NCBI GenBank assembly: GCA_964511665.1
Contig: CAZEHA010000028.1
Location: forward strand, 1 to 45,710
DNA from: JAGOEF01 sp964511665
GTDB taxonomy: Bacteria; Bacteroidota; Bacteroidia; Bacteroidales; ML635J-15
Direction: 5' to 3'
DNA: 45,710 nt
This document shows, in pieces, positions 26,225-35,316 of this stretch. Below the pieces are notes generated by a model. The model was given only the letters and a program-made list of their open reading frames with translations, did no database searches and was not told where the DNA came from. Position numbers and translations under genes: made by a program. Numbering within the stretch: the first letter of the stretch is position 1; every line of letters starts with the position of its first letter.

Positions 26225-27049
26225 CTACATCTGACTAAATGGAGGAATCGGATAAATATTACTATCGATATATACCCTAAGCTTCATCATTTTGCGCATT
26301 TGTTCGTCTTGACTCTTCTTTTCGGCTTCTTTTAGTTTTTTATCGAGGTCTTTTTTAAAGGTTTTATCGGGAACTGTAAATACAAAAAGCTCAGTTCCGC
26401 TTTGAGGTATTCCTGAAGTTTGGGTAACAACCCAAGCGTAATCTTTACCGGCTTGCAGATTTTCCTGTTCAATATTTACAGCATAAACACTGTCGGTAGT
26501 AGCAATATCGCATATGATTTCCCAGGTTTCGATATCGAATATCTTGAGGTAGAGCTTTTTCTGATTCGGATTGCTAAACTCGAATGGCGCCGTATTATCA
26601 ACAATTACAGCAGCGTCAAAGGGGTTTATCATGATATCTCCAACGGCACGATACACACCACCGCTACGCCTGTTTTTGTCGTTACTGTCGAGCATACTGC
26701 TGGCAATATAATTAAAGAACTCCTCGGTAAGGTTGCTGTCTTTCATATTGGTGTACAGCTTCTTGATGTCGCCCACCGAATAATCGCCGGGTTTATTGAT
26801 TCCAAGAGGCACCTCCGATTTATTTATGAGTACCACATAGGCGTTATCGGGAATCATAAGGGTTGCGCTTTCGTCGAGAGCCTGATCGCGAACCAGTTTG
26901 TCGGTTTTGTTCTTGGCTTTAAACATCGGATTACCCGAGTAGTAAAACACTTTGTATTCGCTGCTCTGCCCCATCAGAAACAATGCACTGAAGCTGAGTA
27001 CGCCGGTAAGCATGAATGTTGCAATACGAGAAAATAGTTTTGTTTTCAT
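26225..27049 (-). CDS. Exported FecR-like protein, paralogue B
   Basis: The 274-residue product has a signal peptide (hydrophobic residues 8-27, cleavage probably after FLMGQ). It is clearly paralogous to the gene at 25332: shared phrases are YSGNPMFKAKNK, MIPDNAYVVLINKSEVPLG, SGGVYRAV, LYLKIFDIE and the C-terminal YIDSNIYPIPPFSQM. The end is rich in Lys/Glu helices (about 230-255). A consensus promoter lies at 27107-27136. The role is not known. The pair sits downstream of a CHASE2 protein, which suggests a shared envelope function. Confidence 0.65.
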   Translation of the reverse strand: MKTKLFSRIATFMLTGVLSFSALFLMGQSSEYKVFYYSGNPMFKAKNKTDKLVRDQALDESATLMIPDNAYVVLINKSEVPLGINKPGDYSVGDIKKLYTNMKDSNLTEEFFNYIASSMLDSNDKNRRSGGVYRAVGDIMINPFDAAVIVDNTAPFEFSNPNQKKLYLKIFDIETWEIICDIATTDSVYAVNIEQENLQAGKDYAWVVTQTSGIPQSGTELFVFTVPDKTFKKDLDKKLKEAEKKSQDEQMRKMMKLRVYIDSNIYPIPPFSQM

Positions 27050-27106
27050 AGTGTTCAGAATTAATTTATTATCATTTTTTTTTAGTTTTTCAAATTCTAT
27101 TGTTTA

Positions 27107-27136
27107 CAAATATAATACCTAATTCATTTAGACCAA
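27107..27136 (-). promoter_or_regulatory. Promoter of the FecR-like paralogue B gene
   Basis: The minus strand has TTG (27134-27136) and, 19 bp on, TATATTTG (27107-27114), a full match to the Bacteroidota consensus. The rest of the 325-bp gap (27050-27374) is AT-rich, and I see nothing else in it. Confidence 0.65.
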
Positions 27137-27374
27137 CATTTTTTTTATGTCATCAATGCATTGATATTGTTTATTTACAAGCAATAATCATACTTAAAGC
27201 CTTGGTAATACAATGTTTTAAATATTTTTATTACAAACATATATATTCTTCAATGCAATTCGCTTGTAAACAAAATGATAACATTTCAAGAACTTCAAAA
27301 AATCAAACAGTTTACATCTTCTACTGTAAACAGTATCCTTTTTTTCAAAATAGATTGCTTCAACTACCGGCTTA

Positions 27375-28916
27375 TTATGTTGTTTGGCCGGGTTGGAACA
27401 ATTTTCGCAACTTACTTGTAAGTTTTCGACGCATCAAAGTAATACGACTTTCTTTCCCTTCAAAATCGATATGCTGAGTTAAGTAAGTACGAACTCTAAG
27501 TAATTCAAATGTTTCCTGAACCAAATACAACACCTCTATCGACAGAATAATAGCAATAACAGCCGGCACCAAATCTATCTTAAAACTAAAAGTATCGAAA
27601 ACAAAAAACATAAGCCACAAAACTATAACCAGACCAATAAACTGAGTTGGTTTGGTTATCACATCGAAATAGTCGGTTTTGTAAACATATATGTAACAGA
27701 AAAACATTAAAAACAACTGATTCACCAGCAGAGCAATCAGATAATTCGTCCATGCCGGCCAATGATCGATATAGTCTTCGTTTAGAATCATACTAAGTAT
27801 ATGGGCGTGTACCTCTACTCCTTTGGCACATGCGTGCCCTGTAGGCGAACGTTTCATGGGAGTGAAATGAGAGTCGATGGTATCGAATTCGGCATGTAAA
27901 TCTTGTTTCACATATCCCATCAACACAATTTTATCTCTGATTCGTTCGAGGTTCTCGTTTGAGTCGACAATATCTTCGGCTTCGAAAAAGATGAATGGCA
28001 TAGAACCACCCCTGAAATTGATAATTTCTTCGCGCATGCCGCGTTTCAGGAATCTCTCATATTTCACGGTATCATACAGTCGCATAATTTCGGTAGTAAA
28101 GGCATTGATTTGAACCTGTTTAAAGCCTTTGGCCGGTTGCTGAAACATTACCTGATACAAAAATGCTCGTTTCAAATTTTGAAGCTCCAACTGCATAGCT
28201 GCGCTGTCTGCCGAAAAATCAACTATATCCCAGGTCTCTTCCTCTCTTGCATCGCCGTCGGAGTCGTCATCTGAGGTGTTTTCGGGTTGCGGTTGTTTCT
28301 GCAGCATCAAATTGAAATCGTTGAGCAGAGCGTAATAGTCGTTCAGTATTTCGTGCGCCAATTTATTGGTAATAGTGTCGTAAGCAATAATATACTTTTC
28401 GTAATCGCGCGTTGTTTTTGGATAGCTTTGAAACTCGAGGTGCCCAAACGGGAATTCACCAAAAAACTCGTTACTTCGCTTATAGCCTACCAGCTCGTCG
28501 GTTTCGTCATCGTAAACACCAAACACACCCAGCACTACATTGTTTTTTTGATTCAATGCCTGCTTCAATGCAAAATCTTCGAAACCCTTCCTTTCGGCAA
28601 ACACGGCATCTACGGCAATTACACGTGGTTCAAACTGTTGCAGCACATTTATCTGCCTCGCAATATCAAGCCTGGTGTAAGGATAGCCGCCAATATTTAC
28701 AATATAAATATTGGTATCGGGCGGCACCACCTTGGCTCCGAATTCCGAAAAATATAAATCGGTGTAATCGAAATCGTTAAATATTTGATCGAGAGGATTG
28801 AATTCATCGAATGCATCGATAATTGTCCATAAAAAGTATGCCGTGAAAATAACACACAAATTAATGAAAAATGCAGCACCAATGAGGCTGTAGCGTCTTT
28901 CTTTCTTCTTTTTCAA
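27375..28916 (-). CDS. CHASE2 domain membrane protein without an output domain
   Basis: The 513-residue protein starts with a membrane helix (about residues 9-32). An exported CHASE2 sensor domain follows (about 40-380), with the family phrase ARQINVLQQFEPRVIAVDAVF and the later RDKIVLMGYVK. An acidic insert (SDDDSDGDAREEE) breaks the domain near residue 215. Three closing membrane helices (about 385-470) follow. Only about 40 residues follow the last helix, and no kinase, cyclase or GGDEF domain is present, although most CHASE2 proteins carry one. The downstream FecR-like pair lies on the same strand, which resembles CHASE2-FecR clusters in cyanobacteria. The signal sensed is unknown. Confidence 0.8.
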   Translation of the reverse strand: MKKKKERRYSLIGAAFFINLCVIFTAYFLWTIIDAFDEFNPLDQIFNDFDYTDLYFSEFGAKVVPPDTNIYIVNIGGYPYTRLDIARQINVLQQFEPRVIAVDAVFAERKGFEDFALKQALNQKNNVVLGVFGVYDDETDELVGYKRSNEFFGEFPFGHLEFQSYPKTTRDYEKYIIAYDTITNKLAHEILNDYYALLNDFNLMLQKQPQPENTSDDDSDGDAREEETWDIVDFSADSAAMQLELQNLKRAFLYQVMFQQPAKGFKQVQINAFTTEIMRLYDTVKYERFLKRGMREEIINFRGGSMPFIFFEAEDIVDSNENLERIRDKIVLMGYVKQDLHAEFDTIDSHFTPMKRSPTGHACAKGVEVHAHILSMILNEDYIDHWPAWTNYLIALLVNQLFLMFFCYIYVYKTDYFDVITKPTQFIGLVIVLWLMFFVFDTFSFKIDLVPAVIAIILSIEVLYLVQETFELLRVRTYLTQHIDFEGKESRITLMRRKLTSKLRKLFQPGQTT

Positions 28917-28976
28917 GTAATTCAGGTTTTAGTTAAATATCCTTACAAATTTATACAAAAAAAGTATAACGACAAT

Positions 28977-29010
28977 AAAAAAACTGTGCTTTTAGTGGCA
29001 CAGCTTTTCT
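28977..29010 (-). terminator. Terminator after the PepD gene
   Basis: GCTGTGC and GCACAG arms with a short loop form a stem (arms at 28985-28990 and 28999-29005). On the minus strand it is followed by a run of T. It lies just 3' of the dipeptidase gene. Confidence 0.7.
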
Positions 29011-29029
29011 ATTTCTTATATTACGACAC

Positions 29030-30487
29030 CTACACTGCTCTGAGTATCTCGAGCAAATGTTTCCACCACTTCTCAACCGAAGCAATTTCGATTTTTTCTT
29101 CGGGAGTGTGCACATTGCGTAAAGTAGGCCCAAACGATATCATATCGAGGTCGGGATATTTCTCGAGGAATAGTCCGCATTCAAGGCCGGCATGTATGGC
29201 CCTAACCACGGGTTTCATTCCAAAGAGTTTTTCGTAAGTTTCTACAGCCACCTGAAGCACTGCCGAATTGGGATTGGGCGCCCATCCCGGATATCCGTCG
29301 GAATGTTCTACGTCGGCACCCACCGATTCGAACACGCAATGCACCATATCGCGCACATATTTTTTACCGCTTTCGAGCGAACTGCGCTGGCTGGTAGTAA
29401 CTGTAATACGTTTTCCACCATCGGCATCCATTTTAACCGAGGCCAGGTTTGTGGATGTTTCCACCAATCCTTCGATGGCAGGGCTCATGGCAATAACGCC
29501 ATGCGGACAAGCCATCAGCGACATCAGCAAGTTTTGTTGATATTGCTTTTTAATATAATACCGGGCAGGCTTCGACTCAGCAATGCTAATATCGAGTTTG
29601 GGTTCGGTGCGATCAATCTCGTTATGAATGGCCTTATTGAATTTTTTATAATCGGCAATAAACAGTTTCTCGTATTTTTCCTTGAAAACAACCGTGGCCA
29701 CAGCTTCGCGCGGAATGGCATTTCGCTTATTGCCCGCATCGATATGCACCAGTTTTACAGGATATTTTTGGTTAAGATCGTATAGGAACCTTGCCAATAT
29801 TTTCACCGAATTTCCAAGTCCTTTATGAATTTCGTCGCCGCTGTGTCCTCCTTTTAAGCCCGAAATTTCGATAGAATAGGTTTGGTACTTCTGCCCCATT
29901 TCTTTGGTCGAGTATTCGAAATACGCCAATGTGTCAACCCCTCCGGCACAACCAATAAACATTTCGCCTTCGTCTTCCGAGTCGAGATTCAGCAATATTT
30001 TTCCTGTAAAAAAGCCTTCTTCAAGTGCAAATGCACCTGTGAGGCCTGTTTCTTCGTCAACGGTAAACAAACATTCTATTTTTCCATGCTGCAGATTATT
30101 GCTTGCCAAAATAGCCAGTTGCGCTGCCATCCCAATACCATCGTCGGCACCCAGGGTAGTGCCCTCTGCCATAACCCACTCACCTGCAACAACAGGGCTG
30201 ATAGGGTCACGGTCAAAATCGATTTTCACACTTCCAAGTTTTTCGCAAACCATATCCATATGGCTTTGCAACACAACAACAGGCTTATCTTCGAAACCGG
30301 GAGTGGCCGGCTTGGTAATAAGTACATTTCCTGCCTTATCTTGCTTGGTTTCCAAAGCATACTTGTTACCAAAATTCATTAAATATGCAATAATTTTTTC
30401 CTCTTTCTTCGATGGTCGAGGCACCTGAGTAATTTCTTCGAAGAACTGCCACACAAGTTTGGGCTCTAAATTTCCTAATACTGCCAT
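29030..30487 (-). CDS. pepD: Aminoacyl-histidine dipeptidase (M20C, cytosol non-specific dipeptidase)
   Basis: The product is 485 residues from the ATG at 30487. An upstream in-frame ATG would add 29 residues unlike the family, and promoter-like sequence lies in that stretch. Metal-binding blocks are visible: LQSHMDMVCE, GADDGIGMA and DEETGLTGA with the catalytic Glu pair. The HAGLECG and QRSS blocks are also typical of PepD. The enzyme hydrolyses dipeptides, including Xaa-His, in the cytoplasm. It diverges from a lipoprotein gene. Confidence 0.92.
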   Translation of the reverse strand: MAVLGNLEPKLVWQFFEEITQVPRPSKKEEKIIAYLMNFGNKYALETKQDKAGNVLITKPATPGFEDKPVVVLQSHMDMVCEKLGSVKIDFDRDPISPVVAGEWVMAEGTTLGADDGIGMAAQLAILASNNLQHGKIECLFTVDEETGLTGAFALEEGFFTGKILLNLDSEDEGEMFIGCAGGVDTLAYFEYSTKEMGQKYQTYSIEISGLKGGHSGDEIHKGLGNSVKILARFLYDLNQKYPVKLVHIDAGNKRNAIPREAVATVVFKEKYEKLFIADYKKFNKAIHNEIDRTEPKLDISIAESKPARYYIKKQYQQNLLMSLMACPHGVIAMSPAIEGLVETSTNLASVKMDADGGKRITVTTSQRSSLESGKKYVRDMVHCVFESVGADVEHSDGYPGWAPNPNSAVLQVAVETYEKLFGMKPVVRAIHAGLECGLFLEKYPDLDMISFGPTLRNVHTPEEKIEIASVEKWWKHLLEILRAV

Positions 30488-30520
30488 TGTAGTTAAATTA
30501 AATGGTTCAACAATTTTTTT

Positions 30521-30560
30521 CAAAAATAGAAATATTAATCTGCAATCTTTACTAAATTTG
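30521..30560. promoter_or_regulatory. Divergent -7 boxes between pepD and a lipoprotein gene
   Basis: TATTTTTG on the minus strand (30521-30528) and TAAATTTG on the plus strand (30553-30560) both match TAnnTTTG, placed 34 and 12 bp from the two start codons. The -33 elements are not clear at 19 bp. Confidence 0.5.
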
Positions 30561-30572
30561 TGATAATTTAAC

Positions 30573-31226
30573 ATGCCAATGAAGCATACCTGTTATATTG
30601 TGCTAGTACTACTCGTAGTATCAATAAGTTTTAATTCGTGTAACAACAAAAAAGAAAATGTTTTTTACGGTAACATCAACGATGTTATTAGTGGCTTGCC
30701 GGTTGCAGATGTTGACATACTTATCGAAATGCGTGAAGTAAGCTCCTATGGAGCTGTTGCGGCCTACGAAACCATTGGAAGCACTGTGAGCGATTCAGAG
30801 GGTAGTTTCCGTTTCAGCTGCGATGCAGCCCGGGCCGTAAATTTCAGACTAAGCTTCAGCAAACAGGGGTATTTCACCAAAACTTTGATAATAACGCCTG
30901 TTGACGTAATTGGAGAATATCAGGCATCAACCGCTATGGGCATGGTTTCGCACCTGATGTTTACCATACAGAATGTGGCACCTTTCAGCAACGACGACGT
31001 GCTTCGCTATCGACTTAGCGGTTTGGCAGATGGATGCGACGATTGCTGCGACGATGCTTTACATTCGTTCTACGGCGCAGCCGATACACTTACCATTTGC
31101 CCTATTGTTGCCTACAACGATATTACTATCGAGTATTTCACTTTTATCAATGGGGTGTCGTCGCAGTTTACTCAGCAAATTACGGGAGAGCCAGGCGATA
31201 CTGTAAAAATTGTGATGCGATATTAA
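30573..31226 (+). CDS. Hypothetical lipoprotein with carboxypeptidase-regulatory-like domain
   Basis: The 217-residue product has a hydrophobic signal and the lipobox FNSC (Cys near residue 23). The next 100 residues follow the carboxypeptidase-regulatory-like pattern: NDVISGLPVADVDILIE, then SDSEGSFRF. A Cys-rich segment (DGCDDCCDD, about residue 155) may form disulfides or bind metal. No catalytic motif is present. The next gene starts 7 bp after the stop, so the two are probably cotranscribed. The start could also be the second Met (30579). Confidence 0.65.
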   Translation: MPMKHTCYIVLVLLVVSISFNSCNNKKENVFYGNINDVISGLPVADVDILIEMREVSSYGAVAAYETIGSTVSDSEGSFRFSCDAARAVNFRLSFSKQGYFTKTLIITPVDVIGEYQASTAMGMVSHLMFTIQNVAPFSNDDVLRYRLSGLADGCDDCCDDALHSFYGAADTLTICPIVAYNDITIEYFTFINGVSSQFTQQITGEPGDTVKIVMRY

Positions 31227-31233
31227 CCAGCAT

Positions 31234-31995
31234 ATGAATTCAGCCACAACATATGTAATTATTGTTAGCATGCTAATTTTCACCGGCATTGCAACCCAAG
31301 CTCAGCATCAAAAACAACTGTGCATATACCCTATTGAATCGGGAGGCATGTCGTACCTGATTGTTAAACAAGATTGCTGCATATTGGTTGATGCAGGCTC
31401 ACATGGCAGTATGAAAAAAATAGATAAGGCTATTATGCGGGCAGGTATTTCGTACCGCGACATTAAATACATTGTGGTAACCCATACGCACTACGACCAT
31501 GTGGTTAATCTGGCCGTTTTAAAACAACTTACCGGAGCCTTGGTCATAATGCACGAATCGGAGAAAATGCATATTGAATCGGGCCTGACTCCCCTGCCCG
31601 ACGGCATGACTGCTGCCGGAAAATTCGGATTATGGATTACACGTAACTTCCGAAAACACAAGACCATAGTAGAACCTGTTGCACCCGATATTTTGGTGCA
31701 AAACAACTATAAAATCGGGAACACTGGGTTCGAAATTAAACACACACCGGGGCATAGCGACGGGTCAATATCATTAATTTTAAACGACACTATTTGCTTT
31801 TGCGGTGATGCAGCATTTCGCGTATTTCGAAATGATTTGATGCCCATAACCGGTAAATCGAAAATCGAAATGTTGCAAACCTGGGATGAATTACTCGCAT
31901 ATGGATGTCGTTATTTTTATCCCGGGCACGGAAAACCATTTACTTGTGCAGAACTTTTGCAATCGATTGAAAAACACCGAACCAGCGCGAAATAA
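31234..31995 (+). CDS. Exported MBL-fold metallo-hydrolase
   Basis: The 253-residue protein has an N-terminal hydrophobic signal segment (about residues 6-22, TQAQ as a likely cleavage site). The metallo-beta-lactamase fold motif is H84-T-H86-Y-D88-H89, followed by HTPGHSDGS, CGDAAF and YPGHGKPF, which complete the metal site. It resembles the glyoxalase II/hydrolase group rather than antibiotic-degrading enzymes. Two metal ions and a hydrolytic reaction are expected, with the substrate unknown. It follows the lipoprotein gene closely. Confidence 0.88.
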   Translation: MNSATTYVIIVSMLIFTGIATQAQHQKQLCIYPIESGGMSYLIVKQDCCILVDAGSHGSMKKIDKAIMRAGISYRDIKYIVVTHTHYDHVVNLAVLKQLTGALVIMHESEKMHIESGLTPLPDGMTAAGKFGLWITRNFRKHKTIVEPVAPDILVQNNYKIGNTGFEIKHTPGHSDGSISLILNDTICFCGDAAFRVFRNDLMPITGKSKIEMLQTWDELLAYGCRYFYPGHGKPFTCAELLQSIEKHRTSAK

Positions 31996-31996
31996 T

Positions 31997-32004
31997 TAGC
32001 TTTG
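31997..32004 (+). promoter_or_regulatory. -7 box of yicC
   Basis: TAGCTTTG is a full TAnnTTTG match, 20 bp before the yicC ATG. No -33 TTG lies at 19 bp; the nearest is 27 bp away. Confidence 0.4.
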
Positions 32005-32024
32005 CATTTTTTAAGACACACATT

Positions 32025-32900
32025 ATGATAGCATCGATGACCGGTTTCGGCCGAACAAAAATGAATTACAAAGGAAAAAACATCAGCATCGAAATTAAGT
32101 CGCTGAACAGCAAGCATGCCGATATTTCGATACGCTTACCCAATTATTACCGCGAAAAAGAATCGGAAATACGCGATACATTGGTGGCCGGATTGCAACG
32201 CGGAAAAATCGATTTTGCCATGTTTGTGGAACTTACCGGTGAAACACTACACAGCGAAATTCACTCGGGTCCTGCATCAAAATACATTGATCAAATGATT
32301 GCACTTTGCCGGCAACATGACATTACTCCGGGTGCCGAAATTGTAACAGCAGCTATGCAGATGCCCGAGGTAATGCAATCTACCGCCGAGAGTCTCGATG
32401 CCGAAGAATGGAAAATCATCGACGATGGCATACGGCAGTGCGTGGCGCAAGTAGTTTCATTCAGAGAGCACGAAGGTGCTGTTTTGGGCAAAGACTTGCT
32501 TAAGCGGATAATGAATATCAGCCAGTTGCTGATGCAGGTAGACCTGTATGAAGCAGAACGAATTCCCCGCATTAAGGAACGCCTTATGCAGCATATGAAC
32601 GAAATGATGCGCCAGTCGGAGACAGAATCAGGACGACTGGAACAAGAACTGATTTATTATATAGAAAAATTAGACATTACCGAAGAAAAAATTCGCTTAC
32701 AAAAGCATTGCGACTATTTTACAAGCACCATCGAAAGCGAATTACAGGCAGGCCGTAAGCTAGGTTTTATATGTCAGGAAATTGGTCGCGAAATAAACAC
32801 ACTGGGGTCAAAAGCCAATCACTCCGAAATACAAATGCTGGTGGTACAAATGAAAGATGAACTGGAGAAGATAAAGGAACAATTGCTTAATATTTTGTAG
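32025..32900 (+). CDS. yicC: YicC family protein (endoribonuclease-type)
   Basis: The 291-residue protein has the YicC N-terminal block (MIASMTGFGRT, then EIKSLNSKHADISIRLP) and the C-terminal block GFICQEIGREINTLGSKAN, both hallmarks of the family. E. coli YicC has been reported as an endoribonuclease acting on small RNA. In many genomes yicC precedes gmk, but here the next gene is an M48 peptidase 7 bp downstream. The length is normal and the protein cytoplasmic. Confidence 0.93.
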   Translation: MIASMTGFGRTKMNYKGKNISIEIKSLNSKHADISIRLPNYYREKESEIRDTLVAGLQRGKIDFAMFVELTGETLHSEIHSGPASKYIDQMIALCRQHDITPGAEIVTAAMQMPEVMQSTAESLDAEEWKIIDDGIRQCVAQVVSFREHEGAVLGKDLLKRIMNISQLLMQVDLYEAERIPRIKERLMQHMNEMMRQSETESGRLEQELIYYIEKLDITEEKIRLQKHCDYFTSTIESELQAGRKLGFICQEIGREINTLGSKANHSEIQMLVVQMKDELEKIKEQLLNIL

Positions 32901-32907
32901 CATAATT

Positions 32908-34167
32908 ATGCTTTCGGCAGATATCATTTATATTCTGATTATTGCAGTGGTAGCTGCCAGCAGCGTGGCCGAGTTCTTTCTATCGCGCCTCAATCATTCA
33001 CATGCTGGCAGACCCATACCCAGTTTGCTCGAAGGAATTTATGATGACGAAAAATATCGCAAGCAGCAAGCCTATACTGCTATAAACTACCGTTTTTCAA
33101 CACTACAATCGTTTTGTATGCTTGCGATAATCATGTTGATGCTCTTTACAGGTGGTTTTGGATTTTTAGGAGTTGTTGTCGAAAACATCAGCAACAATCT
33201 TATCATTCAGGCCATTATTTTCTTTTTTATGCTGGCTTTGGCCTCCGACATAATAGGCATCCCTTTTGAGATATATGACACTTTTGTTATTGAAGAAAAA
33301 TTTGGTTTCAATAACACTACAATAAAAACTTATATTGTCGATAAAATTAAAACGTGGCTACTGTCTGCTATTGTTGGTGGTGGCTTGCTGGCATTAATAA
33401 CCTGGATTTATTACCAAACGCCCGAATACTTCTGGTTGCTGGCATGCCTGGTGTTTGTTGCATTTTCGATTATGATGAATCTGCTGTACTCCGACCTTAT
33501 CGTTCCATTATTCAACAAACAAAAACCACTCGAAGAAGGAGAACTAAAGCAATCTATCGAAGATTTGGCATCTAAGGCCGGTTTCAGCATCAAAAGAATC
33601 ATGGTTATCGACGGATCAAAACGTTCGACCCGTGCCAATGCATATTTTAGCGGTTTGGGACCCCGCAAGCGGGTTGTTTTCTACGATACACTGCTCAATA
33701 CGCTCAGCCACAACGAGGTGCTGGCGGTTTTGGCACACGAGATTGGCCATTATCGCAAACGACATATTGTTGCCGGCATGGTTATTTCCACCATAAGCAT
33801 GGCTATCACCCTGTATATCATGTCGTTGTTCTTGCGACTACCTGTTTTTTCGGAAGCACTGGGGTTTTCCAATGCCTCCTTCCATTCCGGATTACTGGTA
33901 TTTGCATTCGTGTATACTCCTGTTTCTGCCGTATTATCGGTATTAAGCAATATCGTAAGCCGCCGCAACGAGTTTAGTGCCGATGAATGGGCGTCTCGCC
34001 TGCGTCCGGCAGGCCACCTGATTTCAGCCCTGAAGAAACTGGCCTCACTAAACATGGTGAACCTTACCCCACATCCACTCTATGTGTTTTTCAGCTACTC
34101 GCATCCCCCACTGCTTCAACGCATTGAAACATTGCTGCACAATGATGCAAAAAACAAAGAAAAATAA
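32908..34167 (+). CDS. M48 family zinc metallopeptidase (Ste24/HtpX-like)
   Basis: The 419-residue protein is a membrane peptidase with about six to seven hydrophobic segments. The zinc motif is HEIGH (277-281), in AHEIGHYRKRH. The third ligand lies in the EFSADEWA block. The layout, with an N-terminal membrane region and a long central loop before the active site, fits Ste24-type CAAX proteases, though bacterial members probably degrade membrane or misfolded proteins. It starts 7 bp after yicC and is likely cotranscribed. Confidence 0.9.
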   Translation: MLSADIIYILIIAVVAASSVAEFFLSRLNHSHAGRPIPSLLEGIYDDEKYRKQQAYTAINYRFSTLQSFCMLAIIMLMLFTGGFGFLGVVVENISNNLIIQAIIFFFMLALASDIIGIPFEIYDTFVIEEKFGFNNTTIKTYIVDKIKTWLLSAIVGGGLLALITWIYYQTPEYFWLLACLVFVAFSIMMNLLYSDLIVPLFNKQKPLEEGELKQSIEDLASKAGFSIKRIMVIDGSKRSTRANAYFSGLGPRKRVVFYDTLLNTLSHNEVLAVLAHEIGHYRKRHIVAGMVISTISMAITLYIMSLFLRLPVFSEALGFSNASFHSGLLVFAFVYTPVSAVLSVLSNIVSRRNEFSADEWASRLRPAGHLISALKKLASLNMVNLTPHPLYVFFSYSHPPLLQRIETLLHNDAKNKEK

Positions 34168-34180
34168 ATTTCGTAAATGC

Positions 34181-34210
34181 TTGTTCGAGAAAAATTTTAG
34201 ATTAAATTTG
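34181..34210 (+). promoter_or_regulatory. Promoter of the corA transcript
   Basis: TTG (34181-34183) and TAAATTTG (34203-34210) are spaced by exactly 19 bp, a full match to the Bacteroidota housekeeping consensus. The predicted leader before corA is about 115 bases long. Confidence 0.7.
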
Positions 34211-34236
34211 CAATCGATAAAAAATGAACTAACAAT

Positions 34237-34281
34237 ATGGACGACTATCACGAAGCGGGCATAAGTATTAATCAGGATTGA
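34237..34281 (+). CDS. Possible leader peptide ORF before corA
   Basis: A 14-codon ORF (MDDYHEAGISINQD) lies between the promoter and corA. Its TGA overlaps the ATG of a three-codon ORF (MKW). Acidic residues right after the start recall leader peptides such as mgtL, in which an acidic/proline start helps sense low magnesium. This is speculative: no homologue was compared, and translation is not shown. Confidence 0.25.
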   Translation: MDDYHEAGISINQD

Positions 34282-34298
34282 TGAAGTGGTAGTAATAG

Positions 34299-34327
34299 CC
34301 CTCCTTCAATCCTAAAAGAATGGAGGG
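34299..34327 (+). promoter_or_regulatory. Hairpin that could mask the corA ribosome-binding site
   Basis: CCCTCC and GGAGGG pair across an AT-rich loop. The right arm is the only strong Shine-Dalgarno-like sequence (8 bases before the ATG at 34335), so folding would hide it. Such strong sites are uncommon in this phylum. Confidence 0.45.
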
Positions 34328-34334
34328 TAAGAAA

Positions 34335-35267
34335 ATGATCTCGTATTGGCAAATTATCAGCAACGGAATTGCTCCGGTACCCGAGTACACCAAAGAAAGT
34401 ATTATTAATGTAGTAAATCCTTCACCCGAAGAAATCAATGTTCTCACATCTACTTTCGGGTTACCTGAAGACCTCATTGCCGACATCCTCGACTTAGACG
34501 AACGAGCCAGGATTGAGTTTGAAGACGACCTGCTGTTTATGATTCTAAGGATTCCTGTTATAAACAAAGAAAATGGCATTCCTTTTACAACCATTCCTAT
34601 GGGAGTATTTATTAAAGATCAGAATATTTTCGTGGTCTGCCAGAAAGAAAATCAGGTAATCAACGGTTTTTTTAACAAACAGATGCGCCGTAAGTTTTTC
34701 CCAAACAGCAAAGTCGATTTGGTGCTGTATCTGTTTTTGCACGCCAACAACCTCTATCACCACTATCTGAAAGAGATTAACACACAGACCAATATTGTTG
34801 AAAAAGATCTGGAGCGCTCTATTCAGAATCGCGAATTGCACAGCCTTCTGAAACTTGAGAAATGTTTGGTGTATTTTACCACTTCGCTCCGCTCGAACGA
34901 ATATATACTGGCAAAACTCAAAAATTCATCATACATCAGAAATAACGACTTCACCGAGGACCTGCTCGAAGACGTGATTGTGGAGAACAAACAGGCTATA
35001 GAAATGTCGAACATATACAGCGACATACAAAGTGGTATGATGGATGCATTTGCATCGGTAATATCAAACAATTTGAACATTGTGATGAAGCGCTTAACCT
35101 CGATTTCGATACTGCTAATGATTCCCACTTTGGTTGCAAGCCTTTACGGGATGAATGTGCCCAACTTTCTCGAAGATTCGAAACTTGCCTTTGTAGGAAT
35201 TGTACTGGCGTCTATTCTAATTTCGATAACCGGCTGGTTTATATTTAAAAAGAAAGCCTGGTTCTAA
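34335..35267 (+). CDS. corA: CorA family magnesium transporter
   Basis: The product is 310 residues from the ATG at 34335, chosen because GGAGGG stands 8 bases before it; an in-frame ATG at 34320 lies inside that hairpin. The long N-terminal cytoplasmic domain (about residues 1-245) is followed by two membrane helices, with the signature GMN at about 272-274 (YGMNVPNF). The protein forms a pentameric channel for Mg2+ and sometimes Co2+ or Ni2+. It is monocistronic, with a 5' leader that holds a small ORF and a hairpin. Confidence 0.92.
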   Translation: MISYWQIISNGIAPVPEYTKESIINVVNPSPEEINVLTSTFGLPEDLIADILDLDERARIEFEDDLLFMILRIPVINKENGIPFTTIPMGVFIKDQNIFVVCQKENQVINGFFNKQMRRKFFPNSKVDLVLYLFLHANNLYHHYLKEINTQTNIVEKDLERSIQNRELHSLLKLEKCLVYFTTSLRSNEYILAKLKNSSYIRNNDFTEDLLEDVIVENKQAIEMSNIYSDIQSGMMDAFASVISNNLNIVMKRLTSISILLMIPTLVASLYGMNVPNFLEDSKLAFVGIVLASILISITGWFIFKKKAWF

Positions 35268-35276
35268 AGGCTTTTT
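35254..35276 (+). terminator. Terminator of corA
   Basis: AAGCC and GGCTT arms flank a short loop overlapping the corA stop, followed by five T. A second small hairpin, TTGCCT/AGGCAA, follows at 35275-35293. Confidence 0.6.
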
Positions 35277-35316
35277 GCCTGATATTAGGCAAGTTACAGA
35301 ATTGTTTAGAAAATTT

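Noticed and set aside
30488..30574. 29-residue N-terminal extension of the PepD protein
   Set aside because: The region holds the divergent -7 boxes, and PepD proteins start at MAVLGNLEP-like sequence.
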